NCBI GenBank assembly: GCA_028023455.1
Contig: JAQFVV010006200.1
Span: 7,099,506-7,163,505 of the forward strand
Length of the DNA: 64,000 bases
Source of the DNA: Epiperipatus broadwayi
Taxonomy: Eukaryota; Onychophora; Udeonychophora; Euonychophora; Peripatidae
Reading direction: 5' to 3'
The notes beneath the pieces were generated by a model. That model was not told where the DNA came from, made no database searches, and saw only the letters and a list, made by a program, of their open reading frames with translations. The stretch's first letter is position 1. Each line of letters opens with the position of its first letter. Positions 22,791 to 34,360 of the stretch are shown one piece after another. Both the position numbers and the translations under genes were made by a program.

Positions 22791-23086
22791 GTAAATTAAT
22801 TAGTAAATGGGATTACCATTATATATATAAAGTTAAATCCACAGCCAAAGTGTATTGATGTGCAGCAACCAACAAGAACAGTTCTGCAGGCTGGATGAAA
22901 ACAATAGTAAAACTGTCAAAGCTACTACTAATCAAAAGGATTAGTAATCAAAAGTCATAGCTTGACAGGTTTGCTATTGTTTTATTCAGCCTGTAGAACT
23001 GTTCTGATTGGTTGCTGTACAGTAATACATCTTGACTGTGGATTTAACTTCGTATAAATAGGGATTCCATTTACTAATTAGTTTAC
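22791..23086. mobile_element. 296-bp foldback MITE
   Basis: Terminal sequences GTAAATTAATTAGTAAATGG and CCATTTACTAATTAGTTTAC pair. The arms stay complementary almost to the centre (CAACCAACAAGAACAGTTCT against AGAACTGTTCTGATTGGTTG; AACAATAGTAAA against TTTGCTATTGTT). There is no coding content, and the superfamily is unknown. Confidence 0.85.
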
Positions 23087-23089
23087 ATC

Positions 23090-23974
23090 TATATTAACTG
23101 TTAAAAATATTAAATTTATATATATATACACACAACATGATGGACGGATAACCAGAAAATAATATGTATATATATTTAAATATAATAATATTTAAATATT
23201 TGAAAAATGAGCATAAGTCAATCTTAAGTTATATCAAGAGAAAGCTAATGTAATAAATGAAAATTAACAATTATAAAAAATAGATTAATAAATATATAAA
23301 CAAATACAAAACATTTTAATAATCAGTCTAAAAAATTACCATTGGAGAAATTCTGGACAAGTAAAAGAATAAAAAAGACAGTTAACTAAATATAATGGGT
23401 GTCTTATTTAAGTAAATTGAGGACCCATCTTCTTGACTGCTTTAACCTCAAATTTACTCTGTAAAGCAATTAGTAATTCTTAAACACATCAGAGAGATTG
23501 ATCTCATGATATATTAGTGCATCTCTCTGACAAGTTTATAATGTGGGATTTGAGTTGGAAAATGTATATACTCTATGGGCTTACAATGTAAGATTTAATT
23601 TTCAATAGAACTTGGAATTTTTTTCCAATTACCTGACAATTTTTATGTAAGCCTATAATTTTTTCTTTGCAACCATCCACTACCACTTCAGTTTTCCATT
23701 CAAAAAATGTATATCCAGTCATTCATAATTGAAACATAATATGGCTTACTTAGATATATATTAAATATAAGAAAATATGATTATAATATGGTGCAACATT
23801 ATCATTGATATTGTGAATGAATCTTGATTCACTTTCTTGTGTACTTTTTTAAAAAGATAAAACATTTGTATTGCAATTTTCAACATATATTTTTTAATAT
23901 AATCATTCTAATTTTAAAGTAACTTTGATTGGATCAAACAGATCAACTGAAGGGTGCAGGTTCAACATTTTCAC
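23090..23974. other. AT-rich sequence without recognised gene
   Basis: Nothing beyond short simple repeats was seen. Confidence 0.55.
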
Positions 23975-24600
23975 ATGTAACACAATCACCATTTCATATG
24001 CTTATATATGCTGTTAATAAAAGTACCAAACTCTCCATATAGTAGTGTCACTAGCTAGTCAGAGAATATTGGATGAGTGGGTACTATATAGGGAATTTAT
24101 GAACAAACTTTCCTGCATCATTGATTACAAGGGCTTGCACTTGGTGGCACTACTGTATGGAGAGTTTGGTACTCTTGTTAACAGCACATGTAAGCATATG
24201 AAATGATAATCATGTGATGTTTAGATGGTTTTATACCTATCCTGCCCATAGGATAATGGTGACTGTGATTTTTGAAAAACCAAAGACACCAAAATGTATG
24301 GATGCTGAACTGAGTTCAGGTTTGGAAACATTATGGTGTTTTCATATTGGGCTCCTACCTTTATAGTTAATCAAATAGGTAAAAGGTGGCTGCTGGATGG
24401 TTGCATTAGATCCTAGGTCTAGATGCAGTGCTCTCACATCCAAGGCTCCTCATTGATGAGATCACCAAGCTAGAACCTAGTCTGTGGATGTTGGATGAGT
24501 AGCCATTAGATAGGTATTATATGAACAAATCTTCCTGCATTCATTGATTACAAAGACTTGCACTTGATGGCACTACTGTATGGAGAATTTGGTAATCTTA
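23975..24600 (+). repeat. Hammerhead family B element, tandem 1.2-mer with inverted start
   Basis: A complete plus-sense unit is bracketed by repeated ends. The segment CTTTCCTGCATCATTGATTAC at about 24108 recurs as CTTCCTGCATTCATTGATTAC at about 24530, a period near 422 bp. The 3' half of a ribozyme (CTAGTC and ATATTGGATG) appears near 24054, and a full but mutated one at 24437. So the copy runs from one cleavage site past the next, as a retrozyme dimer would. The first 75 bp (23975-24050) are an inverted copy of 24130-24210. The unit includes the CTGAACTGAGTTCAG module shared with family A. Confidence 0.8.
24437..24497 (+). ncRNA. Mutated hammerhead ribozyme (family B)
   Basis: Stem I is well kept: CATCCAA-ggc-TCCTCA against TGTGGA-tg-TTGGATG, with one mismatch in 13 pairs. 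The core is damaged: TTGATGA replaces CTGATGA and GAAC replaces GAAA, so it should be inactive. The outer stem pair C-G here corresponds to U-G at 57315, which supports selection on pairing in the past. Confidence 0.72.
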
Positions 24601-24902
24601 TTTTTCCCATGTACATTTGTATAGGATAATGTGAATGACTGTAAGGAGCCTGGAAGTCGGAATTTAAATCCCTTCTAAATTACATTAAGTTCAGTATAGA
24701 CAATATACAGTATTTATATTTAAATATTATAATTATATTTTATACATTAAAAAGTCTATAATAAGCTTTAGTATATGATAACAACAAAATTTGAATATAA
24801 AACTGTTTCCATGTAAAATAAGAAACCAAAAATTAGTGAAAAAAGTTTGTGCTATAATTATTATGATGTATCTTCTTAGTATTCCACATTTGTAATCATA
24901 AT

Positions 24903-24954
<52 letters not shown>

Positions 24955-25129
24955 CACAACCATAGTTTCCATCTAAGTTGTGCTAAAATAATGTGCAAGG
25001 AGCAAAACAATCAAAAACCAGTGTTGTTCATTACAAAAAATAAATATATAATGAACCAAATAGTAGGGTTTTTTTTAGCAGAATAACCAAGAATATGATG
25101 TGAAAGCTTGAAAGTATACTTGGTTCTAA
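24601..25129. other. AT-rich sequence with AT/AG microsatellite
   Basis: An (AT)n run followed by (AG)n lies at about 24904-24953. No gene was recognised. Confidence 0.6.
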
Positions 25130-25813
25130 TAATTGGTTGTTTTCTCATCCTTGGTGTTCGCCTCAAGATGTCGCTATTTCTAGGTAAATTTCTAGAAATA
25201 TACTATTTCACCGGCCTTCACCCAACAAAAGAGAAATTTTCTACGTTATAAATGCAGAAAAGTCCTCACGTTATGTTAGACAGAGGTGGTGTCGGCAACA
25301 GAAGCCAACACAAATGAGACTTCTTTCTATGATAAAACACAGAAAGAGTTCCCGACGGCTGCCGGTTATGGCTTTTTTTTCTATGCTAAAAGCAAAGAGA
25401 AAGAAATGCCTTGATTGGCTGCCATAGTAGTCGATTTTGTTCATCATTTTCTCATAATAGTAGAATATCTATTTTCTCTGTAGTTTCGTGTGAGAGTGTG
25501 TGTATTTGAAGCAGTCGTAGTATTTTAAAATTTGATAAGACATCTATTTTTTTTAATGTGTTGTAACTTACTTTACTGTTGTAAGTTTAGTAATAATGTC
25601 CTGAAGATTCCATTACGAATGGATAACCCTCAAAAATTGCTTTTAAGGGTGCGAAATGGAAAAAAAAATTAAGGATCACGCGAAAAGTACCGTTTTCGTG
25701 AGAATTCATCCGTGACCAGTTACTTTTGCTATACTGTATATATATACACACAAACAAAAACAACCCAGTGTCTAATTATTAGGAATTACTTGTCCAAAAA
25801 AGAAAATTAGTCA

Positions 25814-25815
<2 letters not shown>

Positions 25816-25849
<34 letters not shown>
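25816..25849 (+). repeat. (TTA)n microsatellite
   Basis: An uninterrupted run of about eleven TTA/ATT units. Confidence 0.95.
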
Positions 25850-26554
25850 TTGTTACATTTATTATTTCAAAATAAGATTAGTTTTTCTATCTACACACTA
25901 ACAAAAACAAACCAATTCCTGCTTAATTACTGTCTTAAAAAAAAAAAGAAAACAAATTCAATGGGGTTTGGTTTTTTTCAATAGAGTATTTGAATTATGG
26001 TATTTTTTTATTATATATATATACACAAGATTTACCAAAAAAAAAAAAAAAGAAAGAAACCCACTTTCTGATTAATTACTGTCAAAAGAAATGCAAATTA
26101 GTCAGCTATCATTTTTAAATGTAGTATTTCAATAATGGTACTCTTTTTATATAGACAGAGTTAATAGTAATAATAACAAGTCAGATGTCATATGACTTAT
26201 ATATAGCTTGCACTTACAAATATGTAAAATTAAGAGCGTGCTAATAGGTCTAAACAAGCTTTTTTTTTTTTATTTATTTATGATAAATGCTACTACAAGA
26301 GAAGACATTCAAATCATTTTTATCTTGGATTGTCCCCATCCCCAGACTGGTTTTGACCTATGGGTCTCTTCAGTTAACAAAAGCAACCCACTTTCTGATT
26401 CATTACTGTCTCCCCCCCCCCCAAAAAAAAAAACGGAAATTAGTCAGGTATTATTTTTCAATTGAATCTTTCAATGACGGTCCTTACTAATAGTAGTTGG
26501 GTATCAATTCTAAATTGTAGTATATAAATGACGTTACTTTTGATAGATTTAGAA

Positions 26555-27075
26555 TTATGTCTTGCTTTTTTAATAAAAATAATTGATTTTTACTCTTGAC
26601 CAATAATACTGTAACTTTAAAAAAAGACAAACATAAAGCCCCCCCAAAAAATGAGAAAAAGCCCTGTAACTTTAAAAACATACACACAAACTCAAAAGCA
26701 ATCTAAGATTAATAAACATTGACTTATTACATCTTGCTTTTGAATCAAATGATTGATTTACTCTTGCAAAAAAAAGGTACCGTAACTTTAAAAAGACACA
26801 CATAAAGTTCCCCAAAAAAATATTAGAAAAAGCCCCGTAACTTTAAAGACACACACACAAATTCAAAAACAAGATAAGATTAATAAACATTTACTTATTG
26901 CGTCTTGCTTTTGAATAAAAGTATTGATTTACTCTTGCAAAAAAAAACCCCATAACTTTAAAAAGACACACATAAAGTCCAAAAAAAAAAAAGCTAGAAA
27001 AACACCGTAACTTTAAAAAGACACACACACAAACTCAAAAAACAAGATAAGATTAATAAACATTTACAAAAATGA
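26555..27075 (+). repeat. Three-copy tandem repeat of about 171 bp
   Basis: Units begin with CTTGCTTTT at 26561, 26733 and 26904. Each contains two internal copies of CCGTAACTTTAAAAAGACACA-type sequence roughly 60-70 bp apart, so the unit itself arose by duplication. Poly-A and poly-C tracts vary in length between units. No ribozyme core was seen in it. Confidence 0.85.
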
Positions 27076-27250
27076 AAAAACTAACATCACATAATAGTAT
27101 TAGTTAGTAGAATATTTTATTATAAATCTAAGAAATCAGATCTTTTTAAATCAAATCGATCATTTAGGTCGGGCCCCGGAATCGTTATATGTATATGTTT
27201 TTGATTAGCATCAACGCCATCTCTAGGCAAACACCAAGGATGAGAATACA

Positions 27251-28310
27251 ACCTAATAATTTAATAAACATATTTAAATCCTGACTTAGCATAGTATTAA
27301 TATTGCAGAGTATCAATATATATATATATAACTGGAAGAAATAAAAAAGAATTAAAAAATGAATTGTGAAACCATTATAGTAGGGTGAACGAGACCTAAC
27401 TCCAAGTGGTTGCAAAAATATCTACTGGTGCATAAGTCTAGAAGCCTTTAAAATTCAATTCTTTCAAACATTAATGTTAACTGTCATTAATTAACCATTA
27501 TACTAACTCATTATAGTTATTAAAATTTAATGTGATTTTTATTCTTGCAAACTTTTCAAAGTTTGTCAATCAAAAAAGTCTTTTGTTTAGTAATAGTATA
27601 TTAATTTGAACGATGAGCTTATTTGAAAGCCTAGACACTTTACCATTAAAAAAAAAAAAGAAATATAAAAAATTAGAAGCTTTTGAGTTGGGATTTGTAC
27701 AATAGAAAACATAAGTATTAAGAATAGGATTTGTAATGTTGAATCGTTGAAGAAAATAAATAAAAAGTTGATGATTTATAGAGAAAGCTAAGCTGATAAG
27801 AAAATGATTTTGACATATACTTTGTAACAAAGGAATTATAAATAATATGTTAGAAGGATTTATAGAAAATTAAAAACAGAGAAGAGAAGATGTGAATATA
27901 ATTGGGGAGCTAAAAAAAGGAAAGTCATTATAAATGCATAATGGTTAGAGCAATGGATCGAATGACCGGTAGAGGGTTGGAGGATTAATCTACAGGACCA
28001 ACTAATAATGTCTTTAAACAACACATTACATTTGTTTCTTTTTATCTTAAAAAAATGAAAGATACTTACATGATAGTTCAATCCTAATAAATGTCTAGGA
28101 ATTTAGCGTAAATAAATAATTCTACGAGGAAAAGCAATAAATATAAATTCTTACATTTAAAAAGAAAACAACTCATCATTTACAAAGATCTATTATATTA
28201 GTAAGTGCCACATTATACTACATACAAGTTTATTTATTTTTAATCTAAAAAAAAGATGTAAAAGCTATATACAACTAAAAAAAGATTTAGTATGTTATTA
28301 GACTTTTAAA
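27251..28310. other. AT-rich sequence without recognised gene
   Basis: Short minus-strand ORFs are present but have low-complexity composition and no family motifs. Confidence 0.5.
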
Positions 28311-28319
28311 AGGCTTTTG

Positions 28320-28421
28320 CATTGGTGGTCGAGAGGTCAGCGCGACTGCCTTGCACTTGCAGGCAGTTGCCCGGGTTGCGGGTTCGCGTCCCGGCCGATG
28401 CTATGACACTTTAAAAAAAAA
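28320..28421 (+). mobile_element. tRNA-derived SINE, type 2
   Basis: Head GCATTGGTGGTCGAGAGGTC, the segment GCCCGGGTTGCGGGTTCGCG, T arm and tail CCGATGCTATGACACTTT followed by A. The acceptor-like ends GCATTGG and CCGATGC pair. Likely duplications are AGGCTTTTG (28311-28319) and AAGCTTTTG (28422-28430). This is the most GC-rich and least mutated type 2 copy. Confidence 0.88.
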
Positions 28422-28439
28422 AAGCTTTTGTCGAGTTTT

Positions 28440-31360
28440 TCGTCTTTTTTTTTTTTTCATGTTTAAAGCATTAATAATATAAATATTAAAAAACAAATAA
28501 AAAAACAACAACCCAGAAAACAAAACATGGAATATCAAATCATATGCTGTAAACAATCCCAATTAAAAAATTATAAAATAATTTTTTTTTTCACTATTAA
28601 ACAAATCAAATGATTCAATTTAGATTACCATTATACATAAAAACTTTGCGGAGCAGTAAAAGAGTCATGTAGTTTCATAGTTAATCCAGATAATAATTCA
28701 ATATTAGTTTGTAGATAGTATCTAATTGTTCTCAACTTTGGATGGAAAATCAAATCTTCAAATTAACTGCCATCGCCATCGTCAAGTGCGTTGCCTTCCT
28801 CTTTACTTTTTCTTTATGGTGGCAAATTAAATGCTGTTTATCTTTTTTATTTCATATTATGAAATTATTTTTTTAATACCTAGTTAAATAAAATCATATG
28901 TCTGTATGTGTTTAGGCATTTTTATTTAAAATGTGAAAAAGTATCTATACTATAACAATATGTATAGGAGTGTTAGAATAAATATATATTAACAATAATG
29001 AGAAATTAAAATAAAATAATAATAACAATATTATAATACATGGTCATACATTGATGCACAAAATTTAATAAAATGGGGGATAAATGTTGACAATATATAT
29101 ATACATTTTATTTGTTTGACTCATGTTTGGCTCAAATTTATATAATTGTAACCTTACAGAATGACTGTAAATTGGCTATTATAAATTTAAAATTGTAAAC
29201 ATTTTATTGGCTTTAATTTTTATAGTTAAGCAAATATATTCATGACAGCGATTGATTGTATAGCATCTTAGATAAACAATGTCATGTTTAATAGTCTTTC
29301 ATATAATGCTTATTAAGAAAATATATAATTTTATAAAGCATTTTTGAATGGCTTTCTAAGCAGACTTTATTATTAATGCTTGTATTAAAATGTGTACATT
29401 TATTTTGTCATTATTCTTTAAGGAACAAAGATCTCAAATGGTGCAAACAGATGGAACTGCACGCACACACACACATAAAACAAATAATTTAAGATAGAAA
29501 TATAGCATAGAATTATAAATTTAACATTACCACATTAAAATATTTTAAGATAAAGCAATTATATTTAGATAACATTTTTATTTATGTGTGTGTGTTTAGA
29601 TTTTTTATTTAACAAGGATTGATTTAGTTTGCTAAAATATTTATTCAGTGATATTCATTAAAAGGTCAATTTAAATTTAATTAACTTTTATCTGAGCACT
29701 CTTAAGTTATGATTTATTTATTTTAAATAAATGCTTAAAGAATTATTTCAAAACTCTGAAGAAAAAGCGAGTGATTGAAAAAGACAAATTATTACTTTCT
29801 TTTATTATTATAAAAATTATTTATTGTTAAATTTATTACATTTTGTTACACAATGAGAAAGCCAGGAAACCTTGTCAAATGTGGTCCATTATGAAAGTTA
29901 CTATAAGCCTGCTGGAACAATTAGTTATTCATACTTGGATATATGTTTGGGAAGTTGAAGAGATTCCAGGTGTTTTCTATAAGAAATTTTGAGGCAAGGA
30001 CTTTATCCCTATTTTGGATTTTCTTCATAGTCTCTATGAAAATTTTTAAACATGCTTATAAAGTTTTTACTGTCCTAATTCATAAGTCATAACTCTAACA
30101 TTTTATTCACAGTAACCATGATAACCTCTTCCAATATTTCGTGGACAAACCAAAAATACCCAATGCGTGATGGAGAATATTTTGTAATCCAGACATCATG
30201 TGATAACTGGTATAAAAGTTGAAGTTTGGAAGATCCAGAGTCTTCACAAATTTTCATTGCTTTGAGAACCTAAAAAGATTCAAATTTTTAAATAGGCATT
30301 TCATTTTGCCATCGACATGCTGATCAACTAGATTAACCAGTCTAGGCATTTGCCTATCCTATGCAAAATAACTTCTTCTCATCATGAACTATGACAAATA
30401 AATGAAAAACCAACATTAATTAATTCATTAATTCTTTATTTCAATAAATCTCATTTATTCCAGTCAACTATTAGTGGGAAAATGAATAAAATCACTTATG
30501 AAATGCTTCCTTATTATTTCAACAATAAATCATTGGATTTTTTCAGTTGAATGTAATGGTAAATAGCTGATAGATTTGGAAAATTATATTTATTAACTTC
30601 AAATAAGTAGCTGTTTATTTTCAAATTATTGTAAAAATAATTATTTTCTTCACTAAGAGAAAGGATACATATTTGTCTCAATGTTGTGAACTTTCTCATC
30701 TTAATTATGTAAGGAAAAACTTTAAACAATAATTTTTTCAACTTAAATACTCCCATAAAGCTTTTACTTAGAGAATAAACTTTGATTCAAACAGTAATGA
30801 AAATCACTTTGTTTTGGATAAGAAACTATTTGCTTGATCAGGGATATGATCAGAATTGCTGGCATCATGGATTAAAAATCTATAAATTAATAGATTAATT
30901 ATATATCTCAAATTAAAGGAGTAATGAATGCTAATTTTTGGATAAAATTATAACATCTGTTCAAATGAATTAAATTGCTTTGAATTTGTATCTAGTGTTT
31001 AAAGAAATGCAATATGGATTTTTCGGTAACCGATTTTTCTATGCTAAATAATGATAATGTCTTAGAAAAGCTAAATATTAAAATGCCACTCATAATTTAT
31101 TGATTATCAAGACATGACTTAAATATGATAAACTTTGAAGTTATAACAATCTGTTTTGTTCTAGAAAGGATTATATTACAAAATGAAATCATTTGTGCTT
31201 TACATCATCTGTGATGCCATTATTATTTCAAAAGTGTTTATAAATTCCCAAGAACTCTGAAATATTTTTCACGTATCAATATTTCATTGGGATAAATTTT
31301 AAATTGATACAATCATTGAAGGGTTATTTAATGCATTTTATCATAATTGTTTGTTTCTTA
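28440..31360. other. AT-rich sequence without recognised gene
   Basis: A minus-strand stretch around 30110-30290 translates without stops for about 55 residues, but I do not recognise it and cannot call it a gene. Short CA and GT runs lie near 29465 and 29586. Confidence 0.5.
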
Positions 31361-31361
31361 G

Positions 31362-31459
<98 letters not shown>

Positions 31460-31535
31460 ATTGTTGTTGTTGTTGTTGTTGTTGTTTTTACTGCTGCTGC
31501 TGATGATGATGATGGTGGTGGTGATGATGATGATA
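31361..31535 (+). repeat. Long (GTT)n microsatellite with GCT/GAT tail
   Basis: About 42 units of GTT with one interruption run from 31361 to 31486. CTG, GAT and GGT triplets follow to about 31535. The uninterrupted frames give poly-valine or poly-leucine ORFs that are artefacts. Confidence 0.97.
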
Positions 31536-31619
31536 GTTTTTCAGATATTACTTTGTCATGTAAAGGTAATATTTTATTTAATATTATTATTAGTGATACT
31601 AAACGGAATTAAATGAGAT

Positions 31620-32884
31620 TTATCTTAGGTTTAGATTGTATAAATGTAAATAACTATTAAATGAAACTGTGCTACATTGCAATTATTGTATGTTTTATGA
31701 GTGCTAAGTTCAATCTCAAAGTTAAAATAAAGTTAATAATCCTTAAATAGATGAGGAATATACTTTATGCATCACACCTTACATGTTAGTGTTAATTTTT
31801 CACTGTTATATAATATGCAACCAAGAATCCTAATGATCTAATTATATTTTGTTAGTAAAGTAGCACTCCTAATGTTTAAGCCTGCAAATGAATCCAGTAA
31901 AGGATCTTGAGATGAAATAAATAAACCCAAGATGGTAAATATCTAGATATGCTAAGCAAGTATTATACTTGTTTCTCTTAAAAGAGTGAAAACTTCTCTG
32001 GCATTATTAAATGAGATTGATTAACAATTGATTAGTTAGTGAAACAAACTAATTAAAAACCATATAGAGAATTTAGCATTGATTGATATGATAATAATCA
32101 CTATCCTTCACTATTTGAATTGAGAATTATTTTTTTGAAATAATAAACAGCCTATTTCTATTTAATGTTAGTAACATAAGAACACTGTCTGATAACATTT
32201 TTCATATCCCAAGTTCAAATTAGATTTAGTAAACAGATGGTAATATTTATTAGATATTTTATGTAATTTTCTTATTATTAAATATTCGTTTTTGTGGAAT
32301 AAAGTGATTTTTAATTTTTAATATTTCTCTTTTGTCGTTATTAAAAAAGTATCATCACTGCATATTCACGATATAAAGATCATTTTCAAGATATTAGACT
32401 TTACATAAAATCTATCTGGATTCAATATATCATTATTGTATTAATGCTGTCTGAAACGTAAAAATACTGGGTAAGATAGTGTACATAAAATCCCTTTTAC
32501 ATTGTTGACTATTCTAAAATGCATAAATACACTTTATATCCATGCATTTATTTTCTTAGTTTATAAAATCCTGAAATAAATTACACTAATCAACAAATTT
32601 AAACTGCTTTAAAATAACATTAATGAAAATAATTGTATATAAAGTTTTTTGTGGTCTTAAATCTAAAAATGGTATGCTAAACACTGTAACACATACAGTT
32701 TTTTTGTTACAAGGGTTAGTGGTCGAATTAAAAAAAGAAGACATATTTTTGCAATGTAAAGTTTGTTTAATAAAAATATATAAAACATGATAAATCTAAG
32801 CAAAGACATTTGACTAAGGATTATATGCAATAAAAATTATAAAATGTTACATAAAGATACCAAACAGTGACAAAATATTTCACT
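31620..32884. other. AT-rich sequence without recognised gene
   Basis: No supported feature was found on either strand. Confidence 0.55.
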
Positions 32885-34360
32885 TTTTTCTTTTATGTTC
32901 AGTACAATCATCTCTTTTTAAAAACCAGTAGTAGTCACCCAACATAGATGGCTTTCAGTGTCTTTGGTATTGTATTTCCATTGCCCTGATGTCCTGGTGA
33001 AATCTCTCTCTCTCTCTCTCTGTTGTCATTTACTGCACCCAAATTTTGCAGAAAACAATTCAGATGCAAGTGCAAAAAATGCATTTTAAAGACATGTGAC
33101 ATCCTAATAATTCATAGGCTTTTAAAAGTTCATCTATGAGGGTTTTATAGTTCTCATCTTTGTTGTTACCCAGAAATCCCTTCACTACACTTACAAACAG
33201 TTCCAAACTGCCAATTTCTTGTCATTAAATTTTTTTTAAAAAGAGATTTAAAAGTTTCCTTATTTGAGGTCTGATAAAGATGTCTTCTTTTAGTTTTGCA
33301 TCACTTAACTAAGGAAATCTTTTAGATACTTGAAACCATTACCTTCTTTGTCTATAGCTTTAACAATGTTTTTCATTAGTCAAGGCTTAATATGGAGAGG
33401 TGGGAGAAGTACCTTTTTGGGTTAACAAAGGGAGCATATTTTACATTTGCACTACCTGGTTCAAAAGAAGTTCTATGAGGCCAATCTTTCTTAATGAAAT
33501 GTTCTTGTGTTGTTCAACTATCCCATGGATACAAAAAACAATAATACTTTGAAAAATCCTCTTGAAGCTCTAGCAATATACTTTACACTTTTAAATCTCC
33601 ACAAATATTCCACTGATACTGTTCATTTCAACTTGAATTAGTACGGTAGCTAAGTTGTCATAGTTTTGTTTCATTGTCACGGAATAGGCTAAAGCAATAG
33701 ATAGTTTGTTGATTCCACTATGAAGCAAGACTGGCTTATTTAGATGAATCTATGAAAATATGCCACTTAGAAGGTACATGTTCCATATTAAGCTCATACA
33801 TTAAACCATCAATATGATAACAGATATATAGTGATCCTTCCATTTTATAAAAACTTAGAAAATGTTTTATACCATTTTCAGCAAAGTGAAAGGCATACAT
33901 TTTTATCTAACAAATTTCACTGTTGAAGTCTGGAACCAAGAAGTTCAGATTTTGTTTTGACAAATCCAGGTTATGTACCAAAATCATTTAATTTATTCTG
34001 AGTCATTAAGTGAGGTTCACTGGTAGTTTATAAAAATATAGGGTTATTACTGGTATTCTCACGAGGTTGTGGATCAGATTCTGACAAAAAATTAGAATCA
34101 CCGGGAAATGTAACATTTTCCAAGTTTAAAGGCACAATCAGCACCAGTAATTTCTGGCTATGAGGAACTGGCCTTAGTGCAGAAGGTAAATTTGGATACT
34201 CAATTTTGTCCCTTTGCTTTTATGAATACCCTCTGTTTTAGTGATACAGAAGTAACAATCACTTACATGATCAGAAAGTTTCCTCCACACCAGCAAATGA
34301 CATAGAATTTTTCTTGTGATGCATCCACTGCACTAAATTTACTTAACAACTCACACAGCA
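32885..34360 (-). pseudogene. Decayed gene of a dispersed animal transposon-type family
   Basis: Minus-strand frames reproduce, in order, motifs I know from a protein found in many copies in invertebrate genomes and usually left unnamed. They are PSKWHIFIDSSK near 33760, HQWNICGDLKV-like sequence near 33610, HFIKKDWPHRTSFEPG near 33490, the PPLHIK-LMK segment near 33390 and DKEGNGFKYLK near 33340. Further on come FLGNNKDENYKTLIDELL near 33150, CHMSLKMHFLHLHL near 33085 and RFHQDIRAMEIQYQ near 32980. The Q/E-G-E-R-F-H-Q-D block near the C-terminus is especially diagnostic. Stops and at least several frameshifts break it, and a CT/GA microsatellite sits at 33003-33021 inside the conserved block. 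The catalytic role of the family is not known to me. High copy number implies a mobile element. Confidence 0.75.

Larger units (their letters stand above)
25130..27250. other. Composite block with inverted ends and GC-richer start
   Basis: The left end (TCTCATCCTTGGTGTTCGCC near 25145) reappears as reverse complement at the right end (GGCAAACACCAAGGATGAGA near 27224), extending about 45 bp with mismatches. The first 600 bp are richer in GC and CpG than the surroundings. The middle (25760-26460) holds four diverged copies of a segment reading CCCACTTTCTGATTMATTACTGTC. An ordered tandem array follows at 26555. Either a DNA transposon of about 2.1 kb with degenerate ends or two opposed copies of a short repeat would explain it. 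No transposase was found. Confidence 0.5.

Noticed and set aside
26208-26490. Overlapping 85- and 67-codon ORFs
   Set aside because: They depend on poly-C and poly-A runs and have no family resemblance.
30110-30290. Open minus-strand stretch of about 55 codons
   Set aside because: Composition is acceptable but no motif, splice context or homologous copy could be seen, so it is not called.
31304-31616. ORFs of 84-102 codons with poly-valine or poly-leucine
   Set aside because: Direct translation of the GTT microsatellite; no real protein composition.
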